Shown here: positions 22,835-34,311 of the stretch, in pieces | Layout of the letters: each line of letters opens with the position of its first letter | How positions within the stretch are numbered: position 1 is the stretch's first letter | Assembly (NCBI GenBank): GCA_000697665.1 | Contig: KL197717.1 | Location: 1,083,950 to 1,147,949, forward strand | Origin: Jaapia argillacea MUCL 33604 | Taxonomy: Eukaryota; Basidiomycota; Agaricomycetes; Jaapiales; Jaapiaceae | DNA length: 64,000 nt | Direction: 5' to 3' | Translations under genes and position numbers: made by a program | Notes under the pieces: generated by a model | Databases searched by the model: none | The model's input: only the letters and a program-made list of their open reading frames with translations | What the model was told of the DNA's origin: nothing

Positions 22835-23182
22835 TTCCTTATACTTAGGTAGTGTCGTCGAAGTTCGTGTACGTGTACGATTAGGCACGCGTATCTGCAG
22901 AAAGGGAGGTCAATCCATTTGGCTTCCCATCTTGAAGCTACCGTAGCACTGTATCAGTGTATGCTCCATCCTGGCCAATCAATATTTGACTCTCAAGTTC
23001 TCATTCTAATTGACACTGACCAGGAAGGCAACGGCATGCGAGAGGGCTCGCCCCAACGATCGCCTCCCCGCTTCTGTCATTGCAACTCTAAGTCACTCTT
23101 CGCAAAGTGCTACGTGTACAAGCAGAAACCGAGACGAGAAAGATTCATGGCGCGAAGCCTGCGTCGCGAGAAGACAGAACCA

Positions 23183-25355
23183 TCATTGCACTGCGAACTT
23201 GGATTGCATTCGTAGTCGCTCCCCAATTTTGGCGAATACAAACCTTCATGACGGTTAGTACCAAGTCAGGAACATAATCGCTCCACTCACGGTAACGGGG
23301 TAGCTAGAGCAGTCAGACCAGCTAACAAGCCAAGTGCACCCTCACTCCCAAGTGTCCTAAACATCTGTCCAGCAAACAACGGGAAAGCAGAAGCAAATGT
23401 CAATCTCATGAATGCGTTACTTGCGAGGATAGATGCTGCCAGAGGTCTATAGGATGCCACAAGGTATGTGAATGTCGATGTAAAGATGAACACGATGCCT
23501 GCACCGAAAGGTATTGAGGCGGCAATTGGGAGGATAGGGGAGACATGTGGAGACGCCGTCAAGGCCATGATGAGGAGAGCTAAGAAGTTTGGATCAGTTG
23601 ATCAACGCAGAATGTTATGGCAAAGAAACAACTGACAGACAGGAACGAGTACTCCCCCAACTTGACCCATCACGAGACGGGTTTCTGGAGGTGGCTTCCC
23701 TTCGTATTGAGTGTGGTGGCGCGAGTATATCCTATAATTATCTTGTCAGTTCCGCTACGTTATGGGTTCGTTACAGTACTGACCAATTCCAAAACGGCTG
23801 GCTTGCAAGAGCAAGAAGCATTCCGAATCCGAAAGCCAAGAATGTAAATCCTGTGGATTGCATATTGTACCCATGGCCCGTCTCGAATATGATTGGGAAT
23901 GCTTGGAAAGTAAGGTATAGGATACCCAGTACAAGTGAATCCCTAACATTCCGTGCGTGGTGAGCGGGGCTCAGAAAGGATGACTGAAGTAACACACCAT
24001 AAGTTGAGGAGCAGGACCATCGGCTCGGAAATGAGAAGATCTGTAGGGTGGTGAAGCCTCATCAAATGAACCAGCGACGGAAGGTGCTTACGGAAAGGCC
24101 TCCAACAGCTGTGGAATATTGCCGCCAGAATACTTGCGTTATCCGAGTCAGCAGGTGCTTGGATAGTATGATCATTTGTTTCATTGCGCAATCTCTTCGC
24201 CTTCCGTTTCAAGATCGTGAGCATGTAGGTTTCCGGCACGAACTGGGCGCACCAATGTCTAAGAATCTGTCACGATCGACGTTGATGGAGACTCACCAGA
24301 AGCAGTGCTAGGAGCTGCACGAACTCCCAGATAAACTGAACGTGATAAGTCCACCTCCACTGGAGATGCTATGGATTGACAGGTACCTCGTTAGGATGCG
24401 GTTATGCGTGAGGGAATATCCAGAATATACGAACTTGGTTGATAACTCTGACACGTCAAGTTAGAACAAAGAATTTGAATACCCGGTCTGGGAACACTCA
24501 CCCGCTGATGGCTGGACCTATGACAGGGCCGATGAATGGACAAATTGTGTAAACGGCCATAGGACTAAGTAGCACCCCAGTCAGCGATGACGATTAGCAA
24601 GGGGAAGGAAGAGTAATACTTGGAAAGACCCTCATCCGCGAAGAGGTCGCTGACAGTTCCGCCAGCTACGGTCAGGAAAGCAGAGCCTGCAAAGCCGCAA
24701 AGAAACCGGAAGATGAAGTGCACGGCTTCAAGTATGAAATTAGCGACCATAAAGAAACTAAAGGAGTTATATGTGACCTACCAGCATTCGGTGCAAACGC
24801 GACTGGAAGGGTGAACAGTGCGAAAGCCAGAAATGAGACGTGATACACAGCATTTCTACCCACAAACTCAGAGATTGGGCCCAAAAAAAGCGGGCCGACC
24901 GCTAGACCCTCCGAGAAGAGGCTGATACTCAGTATCGAAACGATGGGTGAGATGTGGAAATCCTGTTGTATGCCCTTTTCGGTGAATGGTGCCTATGGGA
25001 GGATACACAAAATGTGAGGAGAGCGTCAACTAAGGAGACAATGTAATGGGAGACGCACGATCCCTGATCCGCATGTAACACACATGGCAGAGGAGCTGAC
25101 GACGACGACGATAAGCCATTTTCTGAAGGTGGAGAAGTTCTTGGGGTCATCCCCTAGATCCAAAGTGATTGTGATTGCTCGTGACAATTCAAGAGGGTCA
25201 GGCTTGGGGCCAGGAGAGACGGAGGACGTCTGGAGATCATTCGATGAAGGGAGACGGGGAAGTGAGTCGCCGCGGCGCTCGAGTTCGTGAGCGACAATAG
25301 TGGACGAGCTCGAGCTGGTACCACTCGGATGCAACGACGGCAGCCATTCTAGCAT
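23183..25355 (-). CDS. MFS drug:H+ antiporter (DHA1-type)
   Basis: Major facilitator transporter of about 550 residues with about nine introns. ATG at 25355 begins a cytosolic Ser-rich leader (MLEWLPSLHPSG), then DDPKNFSTFRKWLIV, typical of the lead into helix 1 in this family. The helix 2-3 region has GLAVGPLFLGPISEFVGRN; the family motif around helices 4-5 appears as PMAVYTICPFIGPVIGPAISG. A long central loop follows (VPETYMLTILKRKAKRL). The C-terminal half has YLTFQAFPIIFETGHGYN and FLAFGFGMLLAL. The final exon gives LPFVFAKIGERLRMQSKFAV, a normal DHA1 end. Substrate unknown; likely exports small toxic or self-made compounds at the plasma membrane. Divergent from the monooxygenase. Confidence 0.88.
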
Positions 25356-25697
25356 TCCGTACGAAGAAATTAGGGATATTTTGCGAAGGTGTTGAACGAG
25401 CGGTCTTACCCTGTCCCTTCAACACTTATAGCCGTAGGCCTTCAACCCGACAGACGGTTTCTTCCAGATGGGGAGACGATGACGAAGACATTAATAGCTG
25501 CGATAAGGTCTGTTTTCGGTGTGTTATCATGCTTGTAGGACGCGATGGCGAGACCTAGATGAACACAGACACGGAGACTGAGTACTGAGTGACGGCAGAA
25601 GACAGGTTGAGTACGGCAAGCAAGGAAAAGTCCCACAGCTGCTGTTGGTGAGCGCTGTTCTTCCACCTGGTCCCTTCTTCCAACTTGTGCATCGCTG

Positions 25698-27305
25698 TTG
25701 AGCAGCATAGATCGCAGACATCCTCGGGACATCATACGATTGCGAAACTACTATGGATTACCTGCCGAGTACTTTGTGCTGTCATCCCTTCCTCTCCCTG
25801 ATGGTCTCATTCCTGCTCTGAAAGATGACCTTATCGCAAAGATTAAACCTGATACAATCCAGCACATATGCATCATTGGTGCAGGCCCCGCAGGACTGGC
25901 TGCTTTGCAAGTCATAATGGAGACGGAGGAGTTCAAGGCCGGGCTTTGGAAACCCACAGCGTTTGAAGCACGGGGTGGAGTCGGAGGAGTGTGGTATGTG
26001 CTTTCATGTCATCCGACTGAGATCCACTGCGACTAAAGGTCAGTTACGACCAGGGTGCCCGCATCGCCCACAGATGACCCACCTTTGACACCTCTATATG
26101 ACTCGCTGACGACCAATCTTCCCCATCCTGTCATGGCCTATGAGAGCTTTTCCTTTCCTCCGTCGACCCCACTCTTCCCTCGCGCGGCGGTCGTTCACCG
26201 ATACCTCGAAGACTATGCATCTCACTACAATCTGACCGGAAACATTCGTCTGAACACTCGCGTGGACCACGTACGACGAGGTTCCGTCCCTCAAAAATGG
26301 CTAGTTACTCTATCCACAAAGGAGGAGCTCGAATTTGATTACATCGTCGTTGCCAATGGGCATTACCGGGTCCCTCGCCTTCCGGACTCGCCGGGATTGA
26401 AGTCTTGGTTAGACTCCGGGCGAGCTTCACATTCTGCCTGGTACAGACACCCACACGATTTGGGGGATGTAGTCCTCGTGGTGGGGGCCGGACCAAGTGG
26501 ACAAGACATCAGCGCAGAGATGCGGACAGTAAGCAAGACTGTCATCCACTCCATGACCGGCGTCACACCAGAAGACATTGGCAATCTCAAACGGCGAGGA
26601 AGAGTCACTGAGTTCAAAGACGGCGGTGAAGTCGTCTTCCAAGATGGCACACGAGAGTTCGGTATCGATCACTGTATTCTCGCCACGGGTTACGAGATGT
26701 CCTTCCCATTCCTTTCGTCGGAGATGGACCTTGAGATACCCCCTCCGATACCTCCCCTTCCGAGTCGTTTGTTCAACACTACTTTCAGTGTATTCCCGTT
26801 AGCAAAACATATATTCCCTCTTCAATCCGACTACCCATCGACTTCCGTTGCGTTTCTCGGATTACCAATTCGAGTTGCTCCACTCCCTCTCGTCGAGGCT
26901 CAAGCTCGGGCCGCTGTGAAGGTTTTCAGGGACCCCAAATCCTTAGACGCGACTCAAGAAGCCGTCGAAATCGTCTCCAGATACCAAGAACTCAGTTCAG
27001 AATACTTTGGTGACGAGGTCGCGATATATAAAGCGTGGCATCGTTTACCCAATCACCAACAATTCGACTACCGTGATAGGTTGCACGAATTTGCAGGAGT
27101 TGATAGGAAAGTTGCAGAGTGGGCGAAAGAGATGTATGATCGTAAAGACGTCTTGAGGTCGGAGTGGAGGGAATTAGAAAGGATCGGAGAGGCGGAACAA
27201 TGGGTACAGGGCGTTGGCGAGAATGGGCTTTGGGAGTGGATAGAAATGATGAGAAGACTTATTCGTCGGGCTGACGATAGACAAGGACAGAAAACCAAAT
27301 TGTGA
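25698..27305 (+). CDS. FAD-dependent monooxygenase (FMO-like)
   Basis: Flavin monooxygenase. The FAD-binding motif is IQHICIIGAGPAGLAAL and the NADPH-binding motif is VLVVGAGPSGQDIS. The conserved ATGY appears as HCILATGYEMSFPFL. One clear intron (about 25996-26054) joins GGVGGVWY to the next exon. The C-terminal half is one long exon ending at 27305. The first-exon start is unresolved: the frame is open from 25698 and beyond to the left without an in-frame ATG, so an upstream exon in 25360-25690 is expected, for example around the ATG near 25480. The substrate cannot be told; such enzymes oxidise N, S or ketone groups. Confidence 0.85.
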
Positions 27306-27429
27306 GACGTAGAGTGAGTACAATTATCCCGAGCGCCTGTGCATAGGCTCATATTACATTAACCCCTCGATCGTGTACTGAGTAGTATCCAGAAGAAATC
27401 AAGACTGCTAGAAGAAATTAGGCTTCATA

Positions 27430-28796
27430 TCATGTTCGCTTGAAAGCGACGGCTGCGTGCCATACGCAATACACTCGACTAGCCTTCCCGTTTGCCTCCT
27501 CGTCGATCTGACTTATCCACGTCTCCACAACGTCTGGCGGATACCCCGCTGCCAAGAAGTTGGGTTTACACGCCCGAGTAAATGCCTATGAAGTTGTTAT
27601 TACCAATTACATCCTCTGTAAGAACAGAAGACTTACAACCGTGTTTCTCGTCATGATCTTTCCAATCTCCTCACCATTCCGTATTCCATCACCATCCCAA
27701 CCGATGGGAGAAAGGTATTTCCAGTACTCAACCTGTTCGAATTGTGTGTCCTCTCGTAACCACCCAACTCTATCCTCCATGCAGTACTGTCCGTCTGCGC
27801 AAGTTTGCTTGCACCACTCCGCCATCCACCGACCGAACCACGATTTTCCATGATTATCCTCGCCTATCGTGGCAGATCGAGCAGCCTCCTTGTGCTCGTC
27901 AAGTACGTGAATATCACCGTCGGCGAATATCAACATCCCTCCTAGCAAAATGGTTCATTTCGCTCTTTTTCGAGAGATCAGGGCTGGACTCACCTGGTTT
28001 TAAGCATTTGCTGATGGTGACAATTGCCTCGCGTGGTTTCATGAGCTGTGTAAGACTGGTTAAAAAGCCATCCAACAGTCTTGCGGATAGCTACTTGCAT
28101 GGCCGATGACTGCTCGACAGTGTATCAGATCAAACTGACCCTCGAATTGTGATAAGCCAGTCGTGATGTCGCCGATTACGAATCTTCGAAAGTCGGTCAG
28201 GTTTTTACGTTTCAATAACATGTAAAACCACTTGCCTACAATTTTGTGGGACTATGCTGGGAAACAAACGATGAGACCCAGCGAGCTTTCCTAGCTAAAC
28301 GATCTCCTCACATGTTTGCATTTCTCACCAGGTCGAATCCAACAACCTCAACACTAGGAAATGATTTAGCGATCTCAGCAGCCCTGAATTCTTTCAGTGA
28401 GATCGGAGTTCGCGTTGTTCTTCGGTTCCAAGGCTTACCAAACTCCAGACCCAGACCCCAAATCCAGGACAGAGCGCCGCTGGCCATCCTTTGGTCGTAG
28501 GAGACGTTCAACCTGCGGAGCGACTTCTGAAGGGTAAAGATCACCCTCCATCAGCTTCCACAGTCGGTGTTGTAGGGTCAATCTCTGCTTTTGTCATTGC
28601 GGCCAAGACGAGGGTAGGATTCGAGAGATCGACGCACTTCCATTTCTGGCGAATCTGCCGGCAACTTATACACCTGGAAAGTGATCTCAGCGCGGTAGAG
28701 GAGAGAAAATGGTGCGAAACTCTTCACCTCACTCCGACTATTCATCCCACGTCCATGCACAATCTTCAAATCAAGGGGTGCTTGTGTGTCGAGCAT
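27430..28796 (-). CDS. SAM-dependent methyltransferase, LaeA/TdiE-like
   Basis: Seven-beta-strand methyltransferase of the fungal LaeA/TdiE group, about 325 residues. ATG at 28796 (MLDTQAPLDL). Exons give VYKLPADSPEME joined to RLTLQHRLWKLMEGD, SAM motif I as VLDLGSGSGVW, then AAEIAKSFPSVEVVGFDL, VPQNCRFVIGDI (motif II), FDLIHCRAVIGH, and LMKPREAIVTISKCLKPGG. The C-terminal part has YWKYLSPIGWDGDGIRNG and a final CVWHAAVAFKRT. Two introns begin with GCAAGT and not GT (after NCR near 28230 and after VIGH near 28100), and only these joins restore the family sequence. It is convergent with the monooxygenase. It could methylate a metabolite or act as a regulator; sequence alone does not decide. 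Confidence 0.82.
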
Positions 28797-29577
28797 ATTG
28801 CTCAGGCCGAGGAGAAAGGGAAAGACAAGCCGTTCGTAACCTGTTGTTCGCCCTTTTAAGGAGCGTAGACACGGGCTAAGCAATTTCGGCAAAGGCACCG
28901 TTTAGACCCCAAGCTAAACGGATGCACGCACCTCCGTCATATCCTGAGGGCCGAGTAGATGCCAGAGATCGGTTAACGTGGTTGCTTAGGCCCAAAGGCT
29001 TGTTATCTGATCATTTCCCGCTAACTGTGCCGACAGTACGCATGGAAGTCCAACCAATTCCAGAGAGAAAATTATTTCCCAATTTGTGGTAGTTGGTACA
29101 TAAACGAAGCAGGGTGTGGAAAGGTTCATAGTGGTGAGGTGTAAGAGGGTGTGCTCGATTTTTTCGAAGCATGGCGGCCGGTCTCTGACAGTCTTTGTTT
29201 CTCCAGATAGACTCTGAGATGCGATGATAGGAAACTAGGTGCCGATGGAAAGAAGCCCACGCGAACGCCATGACGGTGATTTGATTGGCATTTGATGCGA
29301 TGGTTTATCGAAACAGAGGCAACTTGGCCAAACATCATTGAACCCTCCAGTCATTCGACTGCGGCCTCGCCTAGTCAACACTTCAACACCAGCGCTCATC
29401 CTTGCCCCGTTCCACATTGTATTCCAGAAGATTCTAGGGGATTTGTTTCCCGTACATCACGGCCAACTTACAGCTGACAAACAAGGAGAGACCAACGAAC
29501 TCGGACACGTACTGATCGCCACACAGTCTCTTGGCCTCATCATCAACAACCCTGGGCTTGCTCTTCACCACAACCGT
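28797..29577. other. intergenic, divergent promoter region
   Basis: About 780 bp between the divergent starts of the methyltransferase (-) and the RING protein (+). Frames here are short (86 codons or fewer, except one overlapping the next gene) and unrecognised. No exon could be joined to either neighbour. Confidence 0.45.
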
Positions 29578-31327
29578 ATGTCTGAACTGAGAGGAATGCC
29601 TTTGCTCAGCGGCCCGCCCCCGATACCCTCCGGATCCGAAGATTCCTGTCGGAAGTGCAATAAAGAGTTCAACATCCTGTTCACTCGATCGAGGAGATGT
29701 AATCACTGTGGTAAGTCCCAGCTGTAGAATACGTCGCGCCACGGTGATCGGGTGTTGATTCTGAAGCAGGTTACTCCTACTGTTCCTCATGCTCCGACTA
29801 CCAGGCGCTGATGCCACGCGCGGGTGGCATGACGGGTTACGACCCCATGCCCGTGTGTGCATTCTGCATCGAGTTTTTGAATAGTGAGTTTGGCCTGGTG
29901 TTACCTTGACCAGGTTGGGTTGATCCGTACGAGGACAGTGACTGCTACTGGAAAGGCGAGACTCAGATCTTTGCCTTTAGCTAAGCTCAAGAGATACCTG
30001 GATGCGTATCATATCCAGACCAAGGGCGCTATCGAGAAGGACGACCTCATAGACGTTATGATTAAGTCAAGGGTATGTGGCGTGTCCAGAATCCACTACT
30101 ACATCTGATCTTACGGATCCTACTTTGCTAAGGAGTCGAATGGGTGCCTCCCTGCAGCCAATGAGGTCGGATTTCAGCTACTGAATTTCAGAGAGTATCA
30201 ATAGAATTAACCCCGACTTGTAGGCATATTATCGAAGATATTCCGTGCCCAACAAACCTTCTGGTCGACCAAGAGGTTTATTTTCTCGCACTTTTGGGCA
30301 TGATCAAGCACGGCCTTCGCCAAGAACACCACAACGATCTCAATCCCAACCGCAGCCTGCCTTTGCTCGACCAGATCTTGCCCCCGATTTCCCACCTGAG
30401 CAACAGCAACCTCCGTCGCCACCTCAGCAATGGCAAAGAACGTCACCCCCACCACCAACGCCGAGACCTCAGCCTTTCCAAAATCAACCTTCTAACATAT
30501 CTCCATATCAACCCCCTCACTCTCCTCCGCCTCCTCATCAAGATACACCCAGACAATCACCTCCTTCTCAGCAGTCCCATCGACCGACTGCTTCCTACTC
30601 CTCTACGAATATAGATGCTTCTGTTCCCCAAGCCAGCTCACCCCCTCGTCAACGAGCGACTTCTACAACTTCTGCCCCACCGGCACAACCTGTTCCCACT
30701 TTGGACGAATTACTCCAGATGACCCACAGCCAAATGCAAACCCTCTCAGTTCACTCACTGAAAGAAATCTTATACCGGAACCGCGTCAACGCCCGGCTCA
30801 TCATAGAGAAGGCTGATCTTGTCGAAAAGGTGGTGGGTCTAGTCGAGCAAGAGAAACGAGATAGGGAACACGAGGCTATTCTTAGGGCGCAGGAGGAAGA
30901 AGAGTTGCAAGAAAGGCAGAGAGTGTTGAGGGAGGAATTGAATGCCAAGAGGGAACGAGAGTCGCGGCAAACGCAAGGGACATCTGGGAGCGGGGAAGGG
31001 GGACAAGAGGGTAGCACTTCAGCTGAATCTTCGTCAAAGCCGCTCCCGCCCACTCCAAAGACTCAGGCAGCAATGGCAGCAACTCTCGAACGAACTGGCC
31101 TTTGCGTGATCTGTCAAGACGAAGAGGCTAATATTGCAGTTGTTGATTGCGGGTGAGCTGCTTCATCTTACGCGACTCTCCTCCCGTTTTGTAACACTGA
31201 GAATTTCAGCCACCTTTGTATGTGTCGTGGATGCTCCGATCTGGTGATGGGGTCGTCCAGAGAGTGCCCGCTATGTCGCACGAGGATTGTCACGGAAGCG
31301 CGGTTGCTTCGGATCTTCAAGACATGA
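29578..31327 (+). CDS. FYVE-type zinc finger / SAP-like / RING ubiquitin ligase
   Basis: Probable E3 ubiquitin ligase of about 470 residues with the architecture of animal CARP proteins (RNF34/RFFL). ATG at 29578. Residues about 20-75 form a FYVE-like zinc finger (CRKCNKEFNILFTRSRRCNHC joined to SYCSSCSD, ending VCAFC). A SAP-like helix follows (RLRSLPLAKLKRYLDAYHI). A long exon from about 30224 holds a Pro/Gln-rich linker, a second SAP-like segment (HSLKEILYRNRVNARLI) and a charged coiled coil (QEKRDREHEAILRAQEEEE). The C-terminal RING is CVICQDEEANIAVVDCG joined to HLCMCRGCSDLV and CPLCRTRI. The intron before the linker exon is long (about 150 bp) and could hide a small exon. Confidence 0.85.
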
Positions 31328-31572
31328 TAATGGTTATGGGGGCATGTTTTAGAGTGTGGCCTAACTCCATTCTTGTATTTGTATCTAGTACCGATGGTTT
31401 GAACACTATGCTGGCACCAGTGCTGAAGTGCTTAATGACGCGACGCGTTGTGTACTCCTGTTTGATCTGTGGCTTTGGGGACAACCTCAGTGGCTCCCTG
31501 GGAGTAGATAGTTACGATTTCTCTCCTCTCTGAAGGGTTCGCCATTTCTTGACCGACACACCTACTCCTCAA

Positions 31573-34091
31573 ATGAATCTCGGTTCTGCTGCCGAGCATG
31601 TCGGCCCTCCATACACCTCCAGCTACTGGAATCAATGGATCCAGGCACAACGAGCTCAATCGCAGGTTCCTCACCCTATCCCGCAGGGACAGGCGACTTT
31701 ACACGACACCCTGAATGCATTTATGCGCTTCGTACTGCATCCCTATCTGGAATCACGTCAATCGAAAATTATGGAGCGTTTTGGTATCCTTGAAGAGTCT
31801 ATCAACCGGTTGTCTACAGAGGTAATTGGGGATCGAGAGGAACGGAATGGGAAGATGGATGAAGTGAAGGAATTGCTGAAGGTCAAACTTCCTCGTATGT
31901 TCTTGTGCTCTTTCGCTCTAAATGACTCAGTTTTTCAATGTTATCCTGACTCCTGACTTCCAGCCTTGCCGATCCCGCAGAGCAAAACGGAGATAATCAA
32001 CGACGTCTCGTCCAATCTCGGTGAATATTCAGTATTGACTCCTTGAATTTCCGGCACACGTATTGATTTCAAGCAGCTAACACAGGTTTCGCCGGGGCTC
32101 CATTCCCGTCGCATCCAACAGGCCCTCCGATACATGAGCCACCCCCTCCAGAATTCGGTGAGCATAGACATGATCTAATCTTGTTGTGAACTAAAGTCTA
32201 GGTCAGCCACGGGACAAGATGAACAAATCCACTGTGAAACTCCCGGTTAGTGGCTTCTACCATTGCATCAGTTCTATGACAGCTGGAAACACTTTACATC
32301 AGATTCAGATACACAGATGCCAGACGAATCCTCTGGGGAACTCACTGGTAGGTGTGTTGAGCAAGTCAACTTTAGTCCCTCGTTAAGCTCGGATTCTCAG
32401 CCACACACAGTGAACCCCGTTGTCCCACAGTACCGCCCGTGTCTCTTCACTCAAAGCCCCCTTCTCATAGTTCCAGAAGTAACTCCTTGGTCCCCGTTGC
32501 AGAGTCCGCCCATGGAAGTGATACAGCTAGTCCGTCATTTGTTTCCCAAGAACCCCCTGGAAACGAGCCAGGGGATGTCCTAGGCACCCACCCGCCAACC
32601 AGATCACCAACGATACAAGCCCACGAATTATCTCCCGAGTCCGCTGTTGCTGCCTTACGAGAGGAAATACTTTTTGACTCTTCAACAGTCACAACCGGCC
32701 CCGCTACTCCAGCTCCTGAGGATCAAAATCAAGAGGAATCTAACATAGCGAACGATTCCACTTCTCACCCTGGTACACAAATCCCTGATGATCCAGACCA
32801 AATAGAATCTGCCAGCCACTCAGCCAACTCCTCTGACCCGAAACCTCCGATACTTGACATTCCACATGAAGGTGAATCACCGACCGTCGACTTCCAACCA
32901 TCACCGACCGTCACACAAGTGCCATTGTTGGAGAATGAAGGTGAGAATGAGGGTCAAATGACAATCGACTCGCGCAGGTCCAGCATGACTGAAGTCGCGC
33001 GGGCTTTGTCACCGGCATGGTCCATGTCCTCTCTCTCATCGATATCGGAATCCGATGATGAAGAAACACTGGAAATCCATCGATCAGTCACCCCTCAAAC
33101 AGACCCATCCCCATGTGATAGTCCAGTGGTGCTACAACCATTGAAGAAGATACGAAAGAGAAAACGCTCATCCACTCACTTGTCCCGTGCAAAACGTCCT
33201 TGGAAACAAGGTACCAGTGGCCAAAGTTCCAGCACCCGGACCTCTTCCTCAAAGAAGACACATGCTGCTCGAGTTCCTCGCGGGACTTGTAAATGGCCTC
33301 CCATCAGCAATGGGGATGTTGATTTTCGGAGACAGGTGCGTCTTACTTTACGCAATTTGTTCCTGCAAACTGATCAAGCGTGGGTCATGGGCTAGTTCAT
33401 CCAATGTGACAAGTGGGTTCTCTACTTAGGATCACCCTGGTATGAGCTGTATCCAATCTGTTGAATCTTTTTCCGAGCAGCTGCGACTGCTGGTACCACT
33501 ACGCCTGCGTGGGCATTGACGAAGGAGACGATCGACTATTCCCTGATGCAATATTCACATGTCCTCCTTGTCAACATTCTGGGTATGGGTTCTTAGCCTT
33601 ATGAATCGTTTCTATACTCAAAGGTTTTCTAGACACCCTCGTTCGTGTTGCTTTGATTACGTTTGGCACTAACTCACTGAGCATCGCTAACCTTTAGCTG
33701 CCGACCACCAGACTATGCTTGACCACGAACCAATGTGCGGACGACCAGATTGTGATCAACCCGGGCACAGCAGTCACGTCAACGAATTTTTCGTCGAGAA
33801 AATTGTTGGGAGAAGGGAAAATCCTGCCTCAGGGGGTTTCAGCTGGCTGGTTAAATGGGATCAGTTCGTCCCCTTACGCTGACTTGTGGTCTAGGTACTA
33901 ATGCGTGATTGCTCATATCCAGTTATCCCATCAGTCAAGCAACATGGGAGGTTGGAGGTGACATTGGGGGTAGCGAGAAGCTCGTGGAACAATTTCGGTT
34001 GGAGGCCCTAGAAGAGGGATGGGATGTTGATCAGAACCCCAGCCTCCTGCTTGGGGAGGCAATTGATGGGGGATGGTTCCTTGATTATTGA
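31573..34091 (+). CDS. PHD-finger and chromodomain protein
   Basis: Nuclear chromatin protein of roughly 650 residues in about nine exons. ATG at 31573 (MNLGSAAEHVGPPY). The N-terminal part has a helix (FMRFVLHPYLESRQSKIMER) and coiled-coil character. The middle (about 32439-33335) is a long disordered Ser/Pro/Glu region ending in a basic KKIRKRKRSS stretch. A PHD finger follows across a splice: FIQCDKC joined to CDCWYHYACVGI, then FTCPPC. A chromodomain is at the C-terminus: EFFVEKIVGRRENPASGG, FSWLVKWD joined to YPISQATWE. It ends GGWFLDY. The join between PHD and chromodomain needs a very small exon near 33620-33640 to keep the frame and is the weakest part. The pair of domains suggests a histone-methylation reader. 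Confidence 0.75.
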
Positions 34092-34311
34092 AGTTGTCTC
34101 CAGAGTATGGCTGATTATATGCTTGCTTAATTTTATCGTAGCAGTTTCATACTGTGCATAGTGTAACATTCTCGTAGTTCTACAGATTACAGACAGACAG
34201 CCTACGCTGTCCACACCTTGTCTGATCGGGACGAAGTTGAATTTCCCGCGAGCCGCCAGCCCAGCAGCCTGTCAACGTGTCAATGACGCACCAACCACTT
34301 GCCTGCACATT

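Larger units (their letters stand above)
21120..22995 (+). repeat. inverted segmental duplication, copy 1 (decayed)
   Basis: Read on the plus strand, this stretch aligns along its length with the reverse complement of about 52640-54450. Anchors, in order: the MAK5 exon 2 start and intron 1 region (about 21150-21200 against 54360-54400), MAK5 exon 1 (21230-21430 against 54105-54330, with a 24-base identical run at 21407-21430 against 54104-54127), the intergenic stretch around 21490-21520, the block at 21600-21830 containing tctttttttggct, and the proline-rich gene with both introns (22361-22834 against 52794-53237). The 3' flank follows (about 22880-22960). Identity is uneven with many small gaps, so the event is not recent. 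Ends are approximate. Confidence 0.8.

Noticed and set aside
21120-22995. Transposon or retroelement as explanation of the duplicated block
   Set aside because: No terminal repeats, no recognisable transposase or reverse transcriptase in any frame, and introns are retained; the content is host genes and their flanks.
23183-28796. LaeA itself, forming a velvet complex with the VelB-like protein of this window
   Set aside because: The methyltransferase has the LaeA/TdiE fold, but this group is very large in basidiomycetes and nothing in the sequence marks it as the velvet partner; distance gives no support.
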